From: Phialocephala subalpina
Taxonomy: Eukaryota; Ascomycota; Leotiomycetes; Helotiales; Mollisiaceae
DNA length: 64,000 nucleotides
Direction: 5' to 3'
Assembly: GCA_900073065.1 (NCBI GenBank)
Contig: FJOG01000003.1
Location: forward strand, 1,245,787-1,309,786
In this document: positions 9,532 to 21,463 of the stretch, in pieces
Position numbering within the stretch: the first letter of the stretch is position 1
Layout: each line of letters opens with the position of its first letter
Made by a program: the position numbers and the translations under genes
The notes under the pieces: model-generated
Database searches by the model: none
Seen by the model: the letters and a program-made list of their open reading frames with translations, nothing else
Told to the model about the DNA's origin: nothing

Positions 9532-11767
9532 CTACTCAGGAACCCACTTCCCGACCTCCCTCCAAAACTCACACCTTCCCCCTCTTCCACCCTCCCAGCT
9601 CCACGCATCCACGATATCAAACTTCGCCGTTAGTCCCGGCCCCGCATACTGCGTTACATTCAACTTCACTCCATCTGCGCTGCTCCACAAAATTTTCGTC
9701 TCATGTCCACCGGTCATGTTTAAATTCAACATCTTGTAACCATCTTTTCCTTCGTCTCCTTGCCACACAGGCCAGTGTCCCGTTCCAGCTGCTACGATAT
9801 CATCTCCAGTCCTAGTCCCATTACTCAATATCGTTATGTTTTCAATGACGGAAGCGGAGAGAGTGGGATCATCAAACATAATAAACCGTCCCCAAATCTT
9901 CTGCACCGCTGTCCTGAATCCCGGAGACAAAGTCCCATACCCCAATGCTTCGCGATTGATAGCATAATAAGCATCTAAATCAGCTCCATGCTCAGACGGA
10001 GGTACTGAGTATTGATATTTCCATGCTTTCTTCCCTTCCCTTTCTAGAGAGTAAGCGCTCGCAAGCCAGTAACTGGGACAAACGAATGTCGTTTCTGCGT
10101 ATAAATTGTTTGCGCGCTGTTGTTGTCCGATTCCGAATTCGGATTGGTTGAGTGCTGTTGGGCCGGAGGAGCCGAGGGTGCTGAATAGGGGGCCTGGGAT
10201 TGTTGGTGGGATGGAATAGGTTGATGCTACTTGGGAGAGGAATGAGGAGTTCATGAGTGGGAAGAGGTTTTGAATGTAGTTATCGAAATCTGATTCAGTG
10301 GCGGTGGTCTGGCGGACGAACCCCGGTCCTTCATCTGCGTTGTTCTGTATTTTGTTAGAGTGGTTTGGGGTAATTGCAGGAGAAGTCTTACTCCTGAAAG
10401 CATTCTAAGTCCATTCACCTTGCCTGTGAGCAGCTGCTCTGAAGGTCTCTTTTGTATAAAATCCCCATCCGTAACAGGCAGAAAAGCCCACTCTAGAAGG
10501 CGGGGAAGTCAGCAATTACCCTTCAAAGATTGTCCAGAGAAACCATGAGACACTCCAAGATAGGAAGGGAAGAATGCCCTATTTACTCACGTCCATATTT
10601 TCCTCCAGCAGAAACATACGCACTCGCATTCTGCAAAGCAATCGTATCCTTCCCCTGCAAACACTCAAAGATCGTCGAGTTCACCGTGTTCAACCCTTGA
10701 TCAAAACACCCCGCTTCCTTCGCAAATAGATAATAAGCCTGAGTAGGCGCAAAATCATTATACTCCCACTGCATAGGCAAATACGGACTCGCTACAATCG
10801 CATTTTGAAATAATTCCGTTCCCTGAGTACCCCCGAAAGCCATAGCTTGTAACATCACGGCTCCTGCTCCAGCACTTTCTCCTGAGATCGTCACGTGGGA
10901 GGGGTCACCGCCGAAGAGATGGATGTATTTCTTTACCCACTGGAGGGAGAAATTCATGTCGTATAATCCGGCGTTGGGGGTGCCGAAGTGGGATATTTCG
11001 GAGGAGGAGAGGAAGCCGAAGGCGCCGAGGCGGTATTGAATGATTACGACGAGGAAGCCGTGGGAGTTTGTTGTGATGAGTTCGGAGAGGTCGTTGTTGC
11101 CTTGGCCGGTGCCGTATCCGCCTCCATCTAGTTGGCTCATTAGTATTTGATGCTGGGAGGAGAGATTGCTAGTGAGTACGCACGAATCCAGACAAGGACT
11201 GGGAGATTCGTCGCGTTTTGGGGTGCGAAGACGCTGAGGAAGAGACAGTCTTCGTTTCCGAGTCCGGAAGCTGTGAAGTTGTAGTTTGCTGGCCTATGTC
11301 AAGTCAATTGAAGTGTGTCGTCCAAGTGGACTTTGGTGCTTACATTGGCGCGTCGTTGCTTTGAGGACATCTTAGTGGGTAAGATTTCGCTGAGATGGTC
11401 TGGCTGCGGTTGACTGCTGGCGCTTGGGGCTTTTGCCATCTTAGAATCCCAGTGGGAGGAGCTGCATATCGAATTCTGTTCTTGGTCAGTCATTGCAACA
11501 ATATTTGTGGAATTTGAAAGTGTCTTCGAGATTCGAGGAAGTCATGAAGCCGAGAAGTAGAGCTCAACAAACTGGAAGTGCTTACCCTTTGAATATGTTC
11601 AATTGAGAAGTTGCGTTGTAGTATCCTTCATATATTCCATATCCCAAGTCGACTACTAGCGCTGAAGAAGTGTTGCTACTACTCTGTCTCGAATGAACGC
11701 GTGGATTTGCCAATGCATTGGCCACAAGACCGAGAAGGGACATGTATGAAAGTTTCATCTTCTTCAA
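9532..11767 (-). CDS. Secreted type-B carboxylesterase/lipase (cholinesterase-like)
   Basis: Six exons on the minus strand: 11767-11586, 11475-11344, 11293-11184, 11127-10591, 10492-10392 and 10344-9532, giving 624 aa with all phases matching. The start could also be the ATG at 11758. A signal peptide (MSLLGLVANALANP) precedes the alpha/beta-hydrolase. Landmarks are FKGIRYAAPPTGILRW, NEDCLFLSVFAP, WIHGGGYG (oxyanion hole), the nucleophile elbow GESAGAG (Ser about 226), an acidic residue in NNADEGPGF and the catalytic-His region SEHGADLDAYY. All triad positions look intact. Many N-x-S/T sites fit secretion. Such enzymes hydrolyse carboxylic esters; the substrate cannot be inferred. Introns are 47-110 bp. 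Confidence 0.9.
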
Positions 11768-12223
11768 ATTCTAGTGCAGTAACATATATCAAGAATGATC
11801 GAAGTTGCAGAGGCCAATTGCCAAGGACATATAAACACTCATTCTCAGCGGCCATAGCTCTTGTGGTTGGGCCAATCCCTGCCCTGCATACTGCATTACG
11901 GGCCAAGGGATGACCAGTCCCTCGTCATCGCACATGAGCAAAGGATCAGAGCTTTAAGTGGTGCTTGTACAATCTCATTGAGAAAATGCGTCTTTAAAAA
12001 GGAACCGGAGAAATGTTTTCTGATGTTTCGGGATGAAAGCCACCGAGGGCGCTCTTAGGGTGGCGAGGTCGAGAGGCTAAATGCGGGGTGAAGTTACCCC
12101 ACATTCACTGTCATGTATTTCTACAAAAATTCTCGACCCTGGGGGACATTCTATACTCCAGCTGAGAACCGGAGAGGCGGCAGTACTGATCCGAAACGTT
12201 GCTCTCCCAAATCGTGCCCATCC
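11768..12223. other. Intergenic region, no gene seen
   Basis: Lies between the carboxylesterase 5' end and the 3' end of the HET relic. No feature was recognised. Confidence 0.45.
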
Positions 12224-13476
12224 TCATCGAAGCCGAAATGTTTCCCAAGCATCTTGCTTCTCCATGCTAGCCAAAACTTTACCGTATTCTGCATCCATTA
12301 ATCCCCACACGAAGCACTCACCAATAAGGACATGATCCTCACCCACTTTTCTGACCATAAGAGGTATGTCCCACCCAGCAATAATACAAATCATGTCCCC
12401 TTCCATGACTGGGTTTGAAGCCATACCCATGTACCCAGAACGAGTGATGAAGAAAGTCCTTCGAAAAATACCATTTACAATTGAGGCACCCCAAACCTGC
12501 ACCTTTGAAGGTACCCACCGAATCCTTTCATTGATTGTCCTACCATCTGCAGGAAATGCACGTTCCACGATCTTGTCTCTTATGATCTCTTCCGTGATCT
12601 CGTCGGCCTTACTCTCTTCCAGATGATGCAGAGCATCAAATTGTGCTCGAGTAGTCTGAGATTGTCTAATACGGGGACTTGAGCTGCCATCCACATCGAT
12701 TGTTACTGTGCGAATCCAGGCAAACTCAGGGGAGCATCCAGTTGGATGAATGCTGAAGTGTTGCATCCAGAGCCTAAGACCTAATGCTGTTCTGCGTATG
12801 TCTCCGTCCTTTAAATCATATAGCTCGCCGGAGTTAAGGAGTGGATCGATTGACAGTCCTTTGGTATCCGGATCTGTGCCATTCTTTGTGAATTTGAATT
12901 GTGGCTTGGTTCCAGCGGCAGCGTGGTAGAGATGTGAATAAAGATCAACTATGGACTCTTCATTAGGCTTGATCCGCCAATTCATAACCCAAGATGGGAA
13001 ATTTTCTTGGTCATTGCCTTTCGATATTCTCATACCAAGTACGCTCTCAAGATTGCTTGTGCCTGTCTTTGCATCGGATTCGTCCTACATGGTCATCACC
13101 ACAGCGGTACTTTCTGAGTTTTCAGCTGCAAAAGATGTCCTTCTAGCTCCAAATATGACTTCGAGGGAGTTGCTTGACTCAATGATAGCCCCTGCCACAT
13201 TCGTGTAGACGTGCGTGACAGATAGATCATAGTCAACCTTGATTCGTTCTTTAAGTTCCTTCGATTGTTGAGCTATCCCATAATAGCGTAAACGCGATCT
13301 CGGGGATCGAAATAATCAAAGAAAGTCGTGGCACGAAGATCTCGTAATAGTGATGCAGTCTCAAGTGGGTCATTCAGTGAGGGTCCTCCATTATATTCAA
13401 GCTCTCTCTTGCGAAGCGTTGGCCAAGCTCTCGCCTGCAACTTCTGCAAGATTCCTCGGAATTCGAGGTATCCTGT
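12224..13476 (-). pseudogene. HET-domain protein relic, 5'-truncated with frameshift and stop
   Basis: Reading the minus strand from about 13476, the frames together give the C-terminal two thirds of a HET protein: RGILQKLQARAWPTLRKREL, then DPRDRVYAIMG, a one-base frameshift near 13274-13281, VDYDLSVTHVYTNVAGAI, an in-frame TAG at 13087-13085, then PSWVMNWR and the HET tail RRTFFITRSGYMGMA, GDMICI and LIGECFVWGLMDAEYG. The N-terminal HET core (ALSYVWG, WADAICI) is absent. HET proteins mediate incompatibility-type cell death in filamentous fungi. The last 269 codons are open, but without the core this is most simply a decayed gene. It lies tail-out next to the intact HET gene at 14079. Confidence 0.8.
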
Positions 13477-14078
13477 CTTGTGGTAACGACTAAGCTTGGA
13501 GCACCTGTTTGAGTTTTCCCTTGAACCTTACCTCTGCTCACCCCTACCCTCTTCCGCTCACTAGAACAATACTAGTTCGACCACTATGATCCTCAATTTA
13601 GCACTTCGGCGATGAGTTATTTTAGTAGTATAAATCCCAAGACAATGAACTCTTCGCGAGAAGGATGAAAGTGTTCCAAATAAGCTCTCGGAGACGAAAA
13701 TAGATATTTTAAAACTTTAAATAGTAACTTCTATCTTTAAATACCACTTTGAACTAAAATATTGGACATTGTAGTACTCCAATCCGGACTACTTTAGTTT
13801 GGAGTACTTCGGTTTAGAGTACTTCAATTTGGAGTACGCAAGTTTGGCACACAACAATTTAGGACACCTGACTTTGAATGCTATGATATTAGGGAATTAT
13901 AGGTATTACAGTGCAGATCCCGAGGCTGGGGAGCTTAGTCCTGAGTATGGTCTAGTGCATGAGCAACAAGGCTGAAGTTTGGGCTTCACCGCCTTTGTTC
14001 TACACCTTCGACTTAACCATCCCCTTTCTTCGTTATCCTAATCTGGAATATATAATTTCGATTCAACCGTGCTAGGGA
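13477..14078. other. AT-rich spacer carrying a degenerate tandem repeat
   Basis: AT-rich DNA between the HET relic and the intact HET gene. It contains the 15-bp degenerate repeat annotated separately and otherwise no coding signal. Confidence 0.5.
13791..13880. repeat. Degenerate 15-bp tandem repeat, about six copies
   Basis: Consecutive 15-mers align as ACTTTAGTTTGGAGT, ACTTCGGTTTAGAGT, ACTTCAATTTGGAGT, ACGCAAGTTTGGCAC, ACAACAATTTAGGAC and ACCTGACTTTGAATG. The core TTTGGAGTAC decays towards the right end. It lies 200 bp upstream of the intact HET gene. Confidence 0.7.
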
Positions 14079-16134
14079 ATGCTGAGGATGGCTAGCTCTT
14101 TCCAAATACAAAATCCCGATGTAGAGCCTGCTGAAATATCATCTTCATATTTGTTTCGATATCTCCCGCTCAATAATGAAGGCGACATAAGGTTGTTCAC
14201 TCTGCTTCCAGCAAACTTTAACGACGACCTGCACGTACTCTTTCAGGCTGTGAGTTTTGAGAATGATGCCACTCCATACGAAGCACTGTCTTATGTTTGG
14301 GGCGTCGAACGTACTCATGCTATCTCCTCCGAGAGTGGTACAATCGAAACCCCAGCTAACTTAGTCCTCGCTTTACGGTACATCCGATCAGAGACGGAGT
14401 CACTGGTTCTCTTCGCAGACGCTATTTGCATCGTACGTCTCCCGTAGATGCTACTTCCCCAAACGCATTTAGATGAACTCTGGGTCTGCCCTTTATTGAC
14501 AGAATAATGAGGATCAAAATAACGAGCTAGAGCGTGGTAGGCAAGTTAGTCTCATGAGCCGGGTGTACCAAAAAGCATCACAGGTGTTAGTCTGGCTGGG
14601 GGAGGACGACCAAGGAGAACTCAACTCAGTAAAGTGGCTTTTGGAAACTTTCCGAAACACGCCAGATCGGCATATATCCCTGACTCCACCCCACCTCAAG
14701 GTAGATCTCCAGAACAGCGATATCTTTCGCCAGAACCTCAAGATGTTGGGCTCTCTACTCTCTCGGTCTTGGTTCAGTCGTGGGTGGATAACCCAGGAGA
14801 TCTGCCTAGCTCGACATGCCGTCATGTTAAACGGAAGAAGCAGAATGGACTGGGCCGAGCTCTTAAACCTCTACAAAGAACTGTATCGAAATGCGCGTGG
14901 TCTCGCCCAATGCATCTTCGACCAGGACCATCGAGCCGCCAAGTCAAAATTAGCCCGCTCCTTACGCACATCTAAGTTTCCGGATCCATCGGCCCGGGTA
15001 TTGGATTTTTCCTATATCCTCTCCCTATCTAATAACGAACAGACGACGGACCCCAAAGACAAAGTCTATTCTGCTTTATCTCTCGCTGCCGAGTCTATTC
15101 GACACTCCATAGTCGTTGACTATACCGACATAGTGTCGATTGAACAAGTTTATACAGAAGCTACACGCGCCATTATTACCCATGAGAAGCGCTATTCTGT
15201 ACTCTCGCAAGTTGAAAGTCATCGTCGGGACCCAAAGCTTCCCTCTTGGCCTTCTTGGGTGCCAGACTGGCGTGTGAAGCGTCTTGCTCAGAGCATGTTC
15301 GCAGTCAAATACCAGATGGGGTGCTCTCACGGCCTGAAGGCTATAGACCTAGGTTTCACTGCCTCCTCTTCCTCCGAGTTACCCATCCTAGCGCACCACG
15401 TCGGTCAGGTGGTCGCCATCCATGATCTGGAATTACTTCGTTCAGACCTCAACTCCGCTGCTCAGCAAGATTGGCGCCGAATGGCCGCAGCAATAATGCG
15501 CTTTGCAATGAGTGTCTGGTCAGACAACCACATCCCATATCAAAACGCATCCTCATACTTAGCTATCCTACGAACACTATCAGCAGATACACTTCCATTT
15601 TCAGACAGGATCTCAAAAGGCATGAGGAATCGCTATTTCCCCCTACACCAAGACATCCTCCTCAACGGCGTTGAATTCACGGAGGCTACTTCAGGTGTGC
15701 TTGCTCTCTACTACGCTACCATGCTCGAAACCTCCCAGCAACACAAGAACACCGCAACTTGCCCCTTTGATAAACAACCGAAAGTTGCACCTTTTGCGCA
15801 GATAGATGACGTATTCCTCTCTAATGCAATGAAAGAAATCAAGACGCAAATTTCTATCCAGACCCTACATCGCTCACTCTTCATCGCGGCAAATGGACGC
15901 ATCGGTCTTGCTTGTGCTAGCACTACCGTTGGTGATGAAATCTACTGTTTCCAAGGCGCGGCTATCCCTTTTTTGCTGAGGCCGACCGCAAAGGTTAGCA
16001 CTTTCACGTTGGTAGCGGAGTGTTATTTGGATGGGATTATGAGGGGGGAACTTTATACTGTGGAAGGGGAGGGCGACGTGAAGAGGTTAGTTTCGACGGA
16101 TGGCGGGACGTTTGATAGGATTTTTTTGAAATAG
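14079..16134 (+). CDS. HET-domain (heterokaryon incompatibility) protein, apparently intact
   Basis: Exons are 14079-14432 and 14503-16134, giving 661 aa; the ATG at 14088 is an alternative start. The 70-bp intron falls inside the HET motif, and splicing restores LFADAICI followed by NNEDQNNELERGRQ. The three HET blocks are all present: YEALSYVWG, FADAICI...ERGRQVSLMSRVYQKASQVLVWLG, and SRSWFSRGWITQEICLAR. DPKDKVYSALSLA and PSWPSWVPDW follow, and the tail contains the short form of the usual ending. HET domains trigger regulated cell death after recognition of non-self, usually together with a partner receptor. This is the only HET locus in the window with a full core and no lesion. Confidence 0.9.
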
Positions 16135-17657
16135 ACTTTCAGTGGGGCAGCAAATTTTGGTGGGTTGTATTAACTTTCTTTCTGACATAGCTTGCTAATA
16201 GCTTAAGAGCAGTGATTGAAGAAGTAGATATCACATAAAGTTATTCAAGATGAATCGCAATTCTATTGATACTAAGTAATTAAACAATGTTTATAATTCA
16301 CATCACATTTGATTTCTCTTCAAATGTAGTGGTTGAGATTGGGTTTCTAATAAGAGTGAGCGAGGCTTGAGGCCGTTAATTCGTGGGCAATGTTTCCGCG
16401 GCCAGGACCATAATCTAGAGGCCGTAATAACGATGAGAGTCTCATTCTTATGGATTCAACGTAGTTGCGAAGTCACGTTTTGGTTATATAATGCTACCGT
16501 CACAGCAGAAACGCCCTGTGTTTAAGTCTAGTCTACTTCCTACACTATAAGACGCTTTCGCGATCACATCAAGAAGAAACGCTGGAAATTATTTCGGGAT
16601 TCCTTGGGGACCGAAGTTCTTAGAGTACGCATTACCTCACGGATTTCTCCACTATGAATTCAACAGATGTTCAAAAACAACCTCCAGCGTCACACTCAAT
16701 CTTGCTCAGAGTAAACCATTAGACTCAATCACTTTATCAAGTTGCCTAATTTACAAATCAATAGTCATCAAAACAATAGAAAAGACGTTTATTCTCTCAA
16801 AATTACTTAAGCTTTCCTCTTTTTTTACGTTGAAATGTTGTGGGAGCCTAAAAAGTTTGCTACAGCAGGCACCTCTTAGCTCGATTCTACACATTTGCTC
16901 CTGAAACAATATATCCATGATTGTGTCCATGAGACAAATTTAATAATACACTTTTGCAGCCGTGCCTTTCCAAGAGCTTCATTTTAATCATCATACTAAC
17001 CTAGGAGCTATAGTTTCATAAGGGCTTTGTCCAAGGAAACGTGCGCCCTCGGAAGTTTCTCCTTTAGGAGCATTGGCCTAGATTAAGATTCCTAGATGCC
17101 CACAGAACCAAGGATAGGACGGCCCCCAGAGGCGCGGTTACGTGTAGGAATCTCCTCCTGGTCACTTTGTGGTCCAGCACCTCAAACCACGTCCCCGCGG
17201 TCTCAAACTCATGTAGACCGTCATTCAGTGCAGTAAGCAGAATTCAAAAATAGGCTCTAAACAAAGAACCTTATTTCTAATTTTAGCTAGCGATAGTAGT
17301 TATAGCCGAGGGATCGAAACAGGTCCCCAATCTACCAGCACGAACCCTGTTCACCAATGCTCGCTCACCCTTCCTCACCTTAACTCGCTCAATACTGCCG
17401 ATAAGGCGGCCTTGCTCACCTTTCTAAACAAAGACAGGTTTTCTTCACGTTAGGATTGATGTGTAATAACCAACTGTTCTCATGGTTCAGGAAGACCGTT
17501 CAATGCGTTGCAAATACCACTTCTTGATGGACCCACAGCCGCTTGAACCACTTGTGATTGAAAACATTCCGCAGAGCAGACCTTCGAAATTCCAGAGACT
17601 CGCCAGAGACTCCAATCTTTAAGATGTAATCTTTGCTTGTGAGGATATTATCGACCG
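16135..17657. other. 1.5-kb AT-rich intergenic region, no gene seen
   Basis: No open frame with recognisable similarity. The base composition is uneven, with AT-rich runs and many stops in all frames. This is compatible with decayed repetitive DNA, but no terminal repeats or transposase motif were seen. Confidence 0.45.
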
Positions 17658-19661
17658 TCACTCTGATGTGATTTTCTTGGTACCACCTTCCAATTGTGAA
17701 ATCACAATCACATGCAACAGAGCCTTCAAAGCTTCAAAAATGGATTGGAGATTATCGGATGCTTTGCGAGAACTTTTGTACATGTACCATATCTCCTTCG
17801 AATACTGGTGTTCTGACACCTCAGTCCTGCCCTGCGTTCTGACAGACCTCCATTCTATCCCCATACTTCCGAATACCGACAAACTAGCCATCGCGACTCC
17901 AACATAAATTGTTTGAGATATCGCTTTGTTAAATGCAACCAAGACAGGCTGGAGATACTCCGATGGTACCAGAGACTGCAAGTTCGTTGCTCCATTTCCC
18001 AGGACCAGTGAAGCATCCAAGCCCGGAAACACTTCACGCAGATTGGCTAAAAGTCGATTTTGGAACACATTCTGCGCGACACTGAGCATCACAGCACCAC
18101 CTAGTGTCTGAAAAAATATCAGGGCTGCTGTTCCTGTAGGGATATCGTCGATGCTGAGGACAGTCTGTGCTATGAGGACCATTTGCATCAAACCTGCTCC
18201 GATGCCGAGTCCAAATAGCGCTTCGTAACCGATCCATACAGGGTGGGGAGAATTTGGCTTCAGAGTTGATAGCAGTCCCATACCCAATGAGGCCACAACA
18301 GTTGACATGATCATGAATGGTGTGTAGTAACCGATCAGCGTGATCAGGAACCCGGAGACCATGGCCATGGCTACAACCCCAAGAAGCATGGGGATATTCA
18401 TGATGCCTGAGCGGATTGCTGAGGCGCCTTTGATTGCTTGAAACCAAATCGGAAGGTAATAAATTGCAACGAAAAAGGAGGAGGATAACTGAGTCGAAAA
18501 GTCAGCTCTTAACAAGTCATCGTGTTCGGGGAATTCAAGTGGGCATGGAGATTTACCGAGAAGGTATACCAAGCGCCAAACGCCATTGATCTTTGAGTAA
18601 TAATATGAGCGGGAATAGTCCCATTTTCCTTGTTATATATCTGAACAATAATGAAAGCGAAAATCAGGACCGCAAAGACAACGAGGAGGGCAATAATCCG
18701 AGCATCCTTCCAAGGATACCTTGTCCCACCCCACTGTAAAGCAATCAACAAACACATGATACCTGGTATGAAAAGCACAGTCCCGACAGGATCCAATTTC
18801 TTCAGTCTAGCTCTGTAGCCGAGGGACCTCTGATCCGCTTTTTCGGGAGTTTTGAGAAATATGAGGATGCCAAGAATGGTGATAGCTCCCAGAGGCAGAT
18901 TAATATAAAAGCACCACCTCCATGAAATATGGTCGGTAAAAGCTCCTCCTAAGAGCGGTCCAACCACTGATGCAATCCCGTACATTGCTCCTATGATTCC
19001 GACATAGATGGGTCGTCTCACAAGCGGAACTGTCCTCGAGATGATGACTATTCCACCATTGAACACTCCTGCAGAGCCAAGTCCAGCGATTGCTCTGCCA
19101 GTGATGAGTGCATTTGAAGTAGGTGCCGCGCCACATACAAGCGAGCCAAGCTCGAAGAGTGCAATTGCAGTAAGGTAGACGATTTTGATGTTGAAGTGCG
19201 TGTAGAGCTTGCCGAAGAGGAGTTGAGTAGCGCAAGTAGTTAGGAGGTAGGCTGATCCGTACCACCCAACATCATCAAGGGAGTGGAATTGATCAGTGAT
19301 GCGTGGTATTGCTGTCGCGATGATCGTATTGTCCTGGTGAGGAGAGTCAGAGAAGTTCAAGTATCTTTTATTCTCACCAGAGCCTTGAAATGCATACCAG
19401 TGCCACCAGAAATACCGATATGGCTACTGCAACTATAATGGTAACAAGTCGCAGTCCATGTGCGTATTGTTCTTGCGCCAGAGGCACTTCGTGAGAGTCC
19501 TTAGCTGGTCTCGTCTCCTTTTCTGCATGACTTGGCTCTGACCTGAGGGGAACGATGAAGGTCCGATTCTTGACGTGATCATTTGAGACAGTAATGGGAG
19601 GAGCGTCTGGAACAGGTGTCAATTGCTGATGCCTCTTAAAGACTGATGGTAGGTATCTCAT
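17658..19661 (-). CDS. MFS drug-efflux transporter, DHA2 (14-TM) type
   Basis: Minus-strand exons are 19661-19398, 19333-18557 and 18488-17658, giving 623 aa with all introns in phase 0. After a hydrophilic cytosolic N-terminus, the first membrane segment runs across the splice into [19 protein letters not shown], the DHA2 TM1 signature. [16 protein letters not shown] and the antiporter motif C ([16 protein letters not shown]) follow, and about 14 hydrophobic segments can be counted. [21 protein letters not shown] marks the second half. Family members export toxic compounds or secondary metabolites by proton antiport at the plasma membrane. The hydrophilic C-tail is longer than usual (about 60 residues), so an unrecognised last intron is possible. 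Confidence 0.88.
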
Positions 19662-20544
19662 TTTCGCTCACTTCGTGAAAGTCCCGTAAAACTCCACAAG
19701 AACTTTTTGCGGGGTAGCGTTTATGATGTTCCCCTCGAGTACGAATACGCACCGCATAGCAAACTATCATGCCACTGGCGAATGTCAAAAATCTCATGTT
19801 CGGAATAAAAAATGCCGAACATTAGACTTTGTTCCGCAGTATCCCATTTGCTGCGATCAGCGCCTCAGTTTTATAAGCGAACAAACCGATGGCCTATTCG
19901 GGACACCTCACCGTAACGTAGCATCTAGCTTCTTGAGGTAAAAATCCCCTTGAACATGTGTGAACCTCGCCACATTCAGACAGTGGAAGTTCATGGTGAC
20001 TCGTTGTTCTCGAAATTTTGCTAACACGCCATCAGTGGTGCTTTTAGCGACATTGTAAGATGCCCCCTAATTGGCCCCTGAAACTTCGGCTGTTTAGCGA
20101 GAGACGTGCGCTGAAATTTCAGTGCATTTCTTCGCAATCTGTGAGTCTGTGACTAAGTGACACGCAAAAGATTCGAATGTAGAGCCTCAAATTACAGAGA
20201 GTCTAAGTTCCGAACCTTAAAAAGTGCAGTATAAATCCACTGCTTGGCTCACTTAATCTCATGCCACCCATATGGTGTTTGAATCGATTCACTCGATTGT
20301 CCCTCCTCTTGTGGGTGTCTGATTCATGAGCAAGTGTCTCAGCAATGAATCTTGTATCATTTACAAGTAAGATGATTCATGGCTGAGACAGCACAGAAAT
20401 CACACAAAAGCAGATTCTAAACCTATCGGCCATCTTCTATTCTTCCAACTTCCGGCTCCTCCAACTTTCCAACAATTTCCCACACTAGAACACGCATAAC
20501 AAGACGACTTTCAAGAGCTCAACACAGTACTCGATCAACCCGTC
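19662..20544. other. Intergenic region with hairpin and TATA-like box
   Basis: Contains a TATAAAT sequence at 20230-20236 and the imperfect hairpin at 20335-20390, both upstream of the secreted protein that starts at 20545. No coding signal was seen. Confidence 0.45.
20335..20390. repeat. Long imperfect hairpin (17-bp arms)
   Basis: Left arm TGTCTCAGCAATGAATC (20335-20351) pairs with right arm GATTCATGGCTGAGACA (20374-20390), with one mismatch in 17. Inside, CTTGTA (20351-20356) pairs with TACAAG (20362-20367), forming a second stem. It lies about 155 bp before the ATG at 20545. It could be a 5'-UTR structure, a short foldback element or a regulatory palindrome. Confidence 0.7.
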
Positions 20545-21281
20545 ATGTATCTCAATAACCTCCTCGTTCTCTTGGCCCTTACTCGCCTGGGTAGCGGCAT
20601 CTGCGCAGGCTACAACTACGCCTTCTTCAGTCTCCCAACTAGTGGCTCTTCGCGATGGGTCGTCACAGACGACGCGTGCAATGCCCCATTCCCAGCATGC
20701 GGTAACCGATACACTCCATGCCACTGTCAAGGTCTCCACTGCTCTTCTATTCCAATCCACGTCGACAGCGTTGAGATCAACGGACTTTGGTACGTCTCCT
20801 ATGTCACTACCTAACTGCAAACTCTCCCAACTGTTTATGGATGTGCTTACGGGATGAAAATTAGGTACGCTTGTCGGGTAGACAGCACCGCGTGGAGCTG
20901 TGAAAATATCTACTGGCCCGAGGGGCCACTAAGATCCAATGGTGGTCCGTTTTTTGATGTTGAGCAATGCGTGAGTGGATCCACTTCTACATCTTCAATT
21001 CACTCCATGCCTTCCCAGTCAAATGTTCACTGCAACTGAAAAGATGCTAACAAACTAAGTGCCGCAACGATGGACGTCGCAATCTCAAAGAAGGTCGCAT
21101 CAACGAGCGCGAATTCCAAGCCATCGAAGCCACCAACGCTCTTCTCGACATCCATAAGCGCGACTACGCGGATGCTCTTGCCAGTGGGATGAGCGGAGGC
21201 AACCTTACATCATTGAGAAATGTCCAGAGGCGAGAGCTGAAGGAAGCTGAGAAGTGGCAACTCATGACTCGTTTAGCATAA
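20545..21281 (+). CDS. Secreted cysteine-containing protein of unknown family
   Basis: Three exons (20545-20789, 20865-20970, 21060-21281) give 190 aa with consistent phase. The third exon has no internal ATG and is recognised by continuous phase and codon quality. The N-terminus MYLNNLLVLLALTRLGSG is a signal peptide. The N-terminal half is Cys-rich (CNAPFPAC, CHCQGLHC, YACRVD, SCEN, VEQC-CRND). The C-terminal 70 residues are charged and predicted helical (RELKEAEKWQLMTRLA). A Cys-rich head followed by a charged helix suggests a mature secreted protein, possibly effector-like, but the function is unknown. Confidence 0.65.
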
Positions 21282-21463
21282 ATTGGGTGTGAGGGCGACA
21301 ACATGGGCTTCACAAGTATCGGTATTCTTTGCAACTTCCATCGACATTGCTAGCACTTGCACGATAGTCAGAAAGATTGCCTCGTTGTTCATGAAAGTCT
21401 TTTCGAATCCTGTGGCAGTCATATCCATTAATATAGCATGCGATATATGACAGCCCAACTTTC

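Noticed and set aside
17290..17420. tRNA-like sequence on the minus strand (TTCGATCCC near 17310)
   Set aside because: The T-loop-like phrase has no pairing stems and no D-arm or acceptor stem could be folded.
16135..17657. Possible transposon in the 1.5-kb empty region
   Set aside because: No terminal repeats, target duplication or transposase-like motif could be found.
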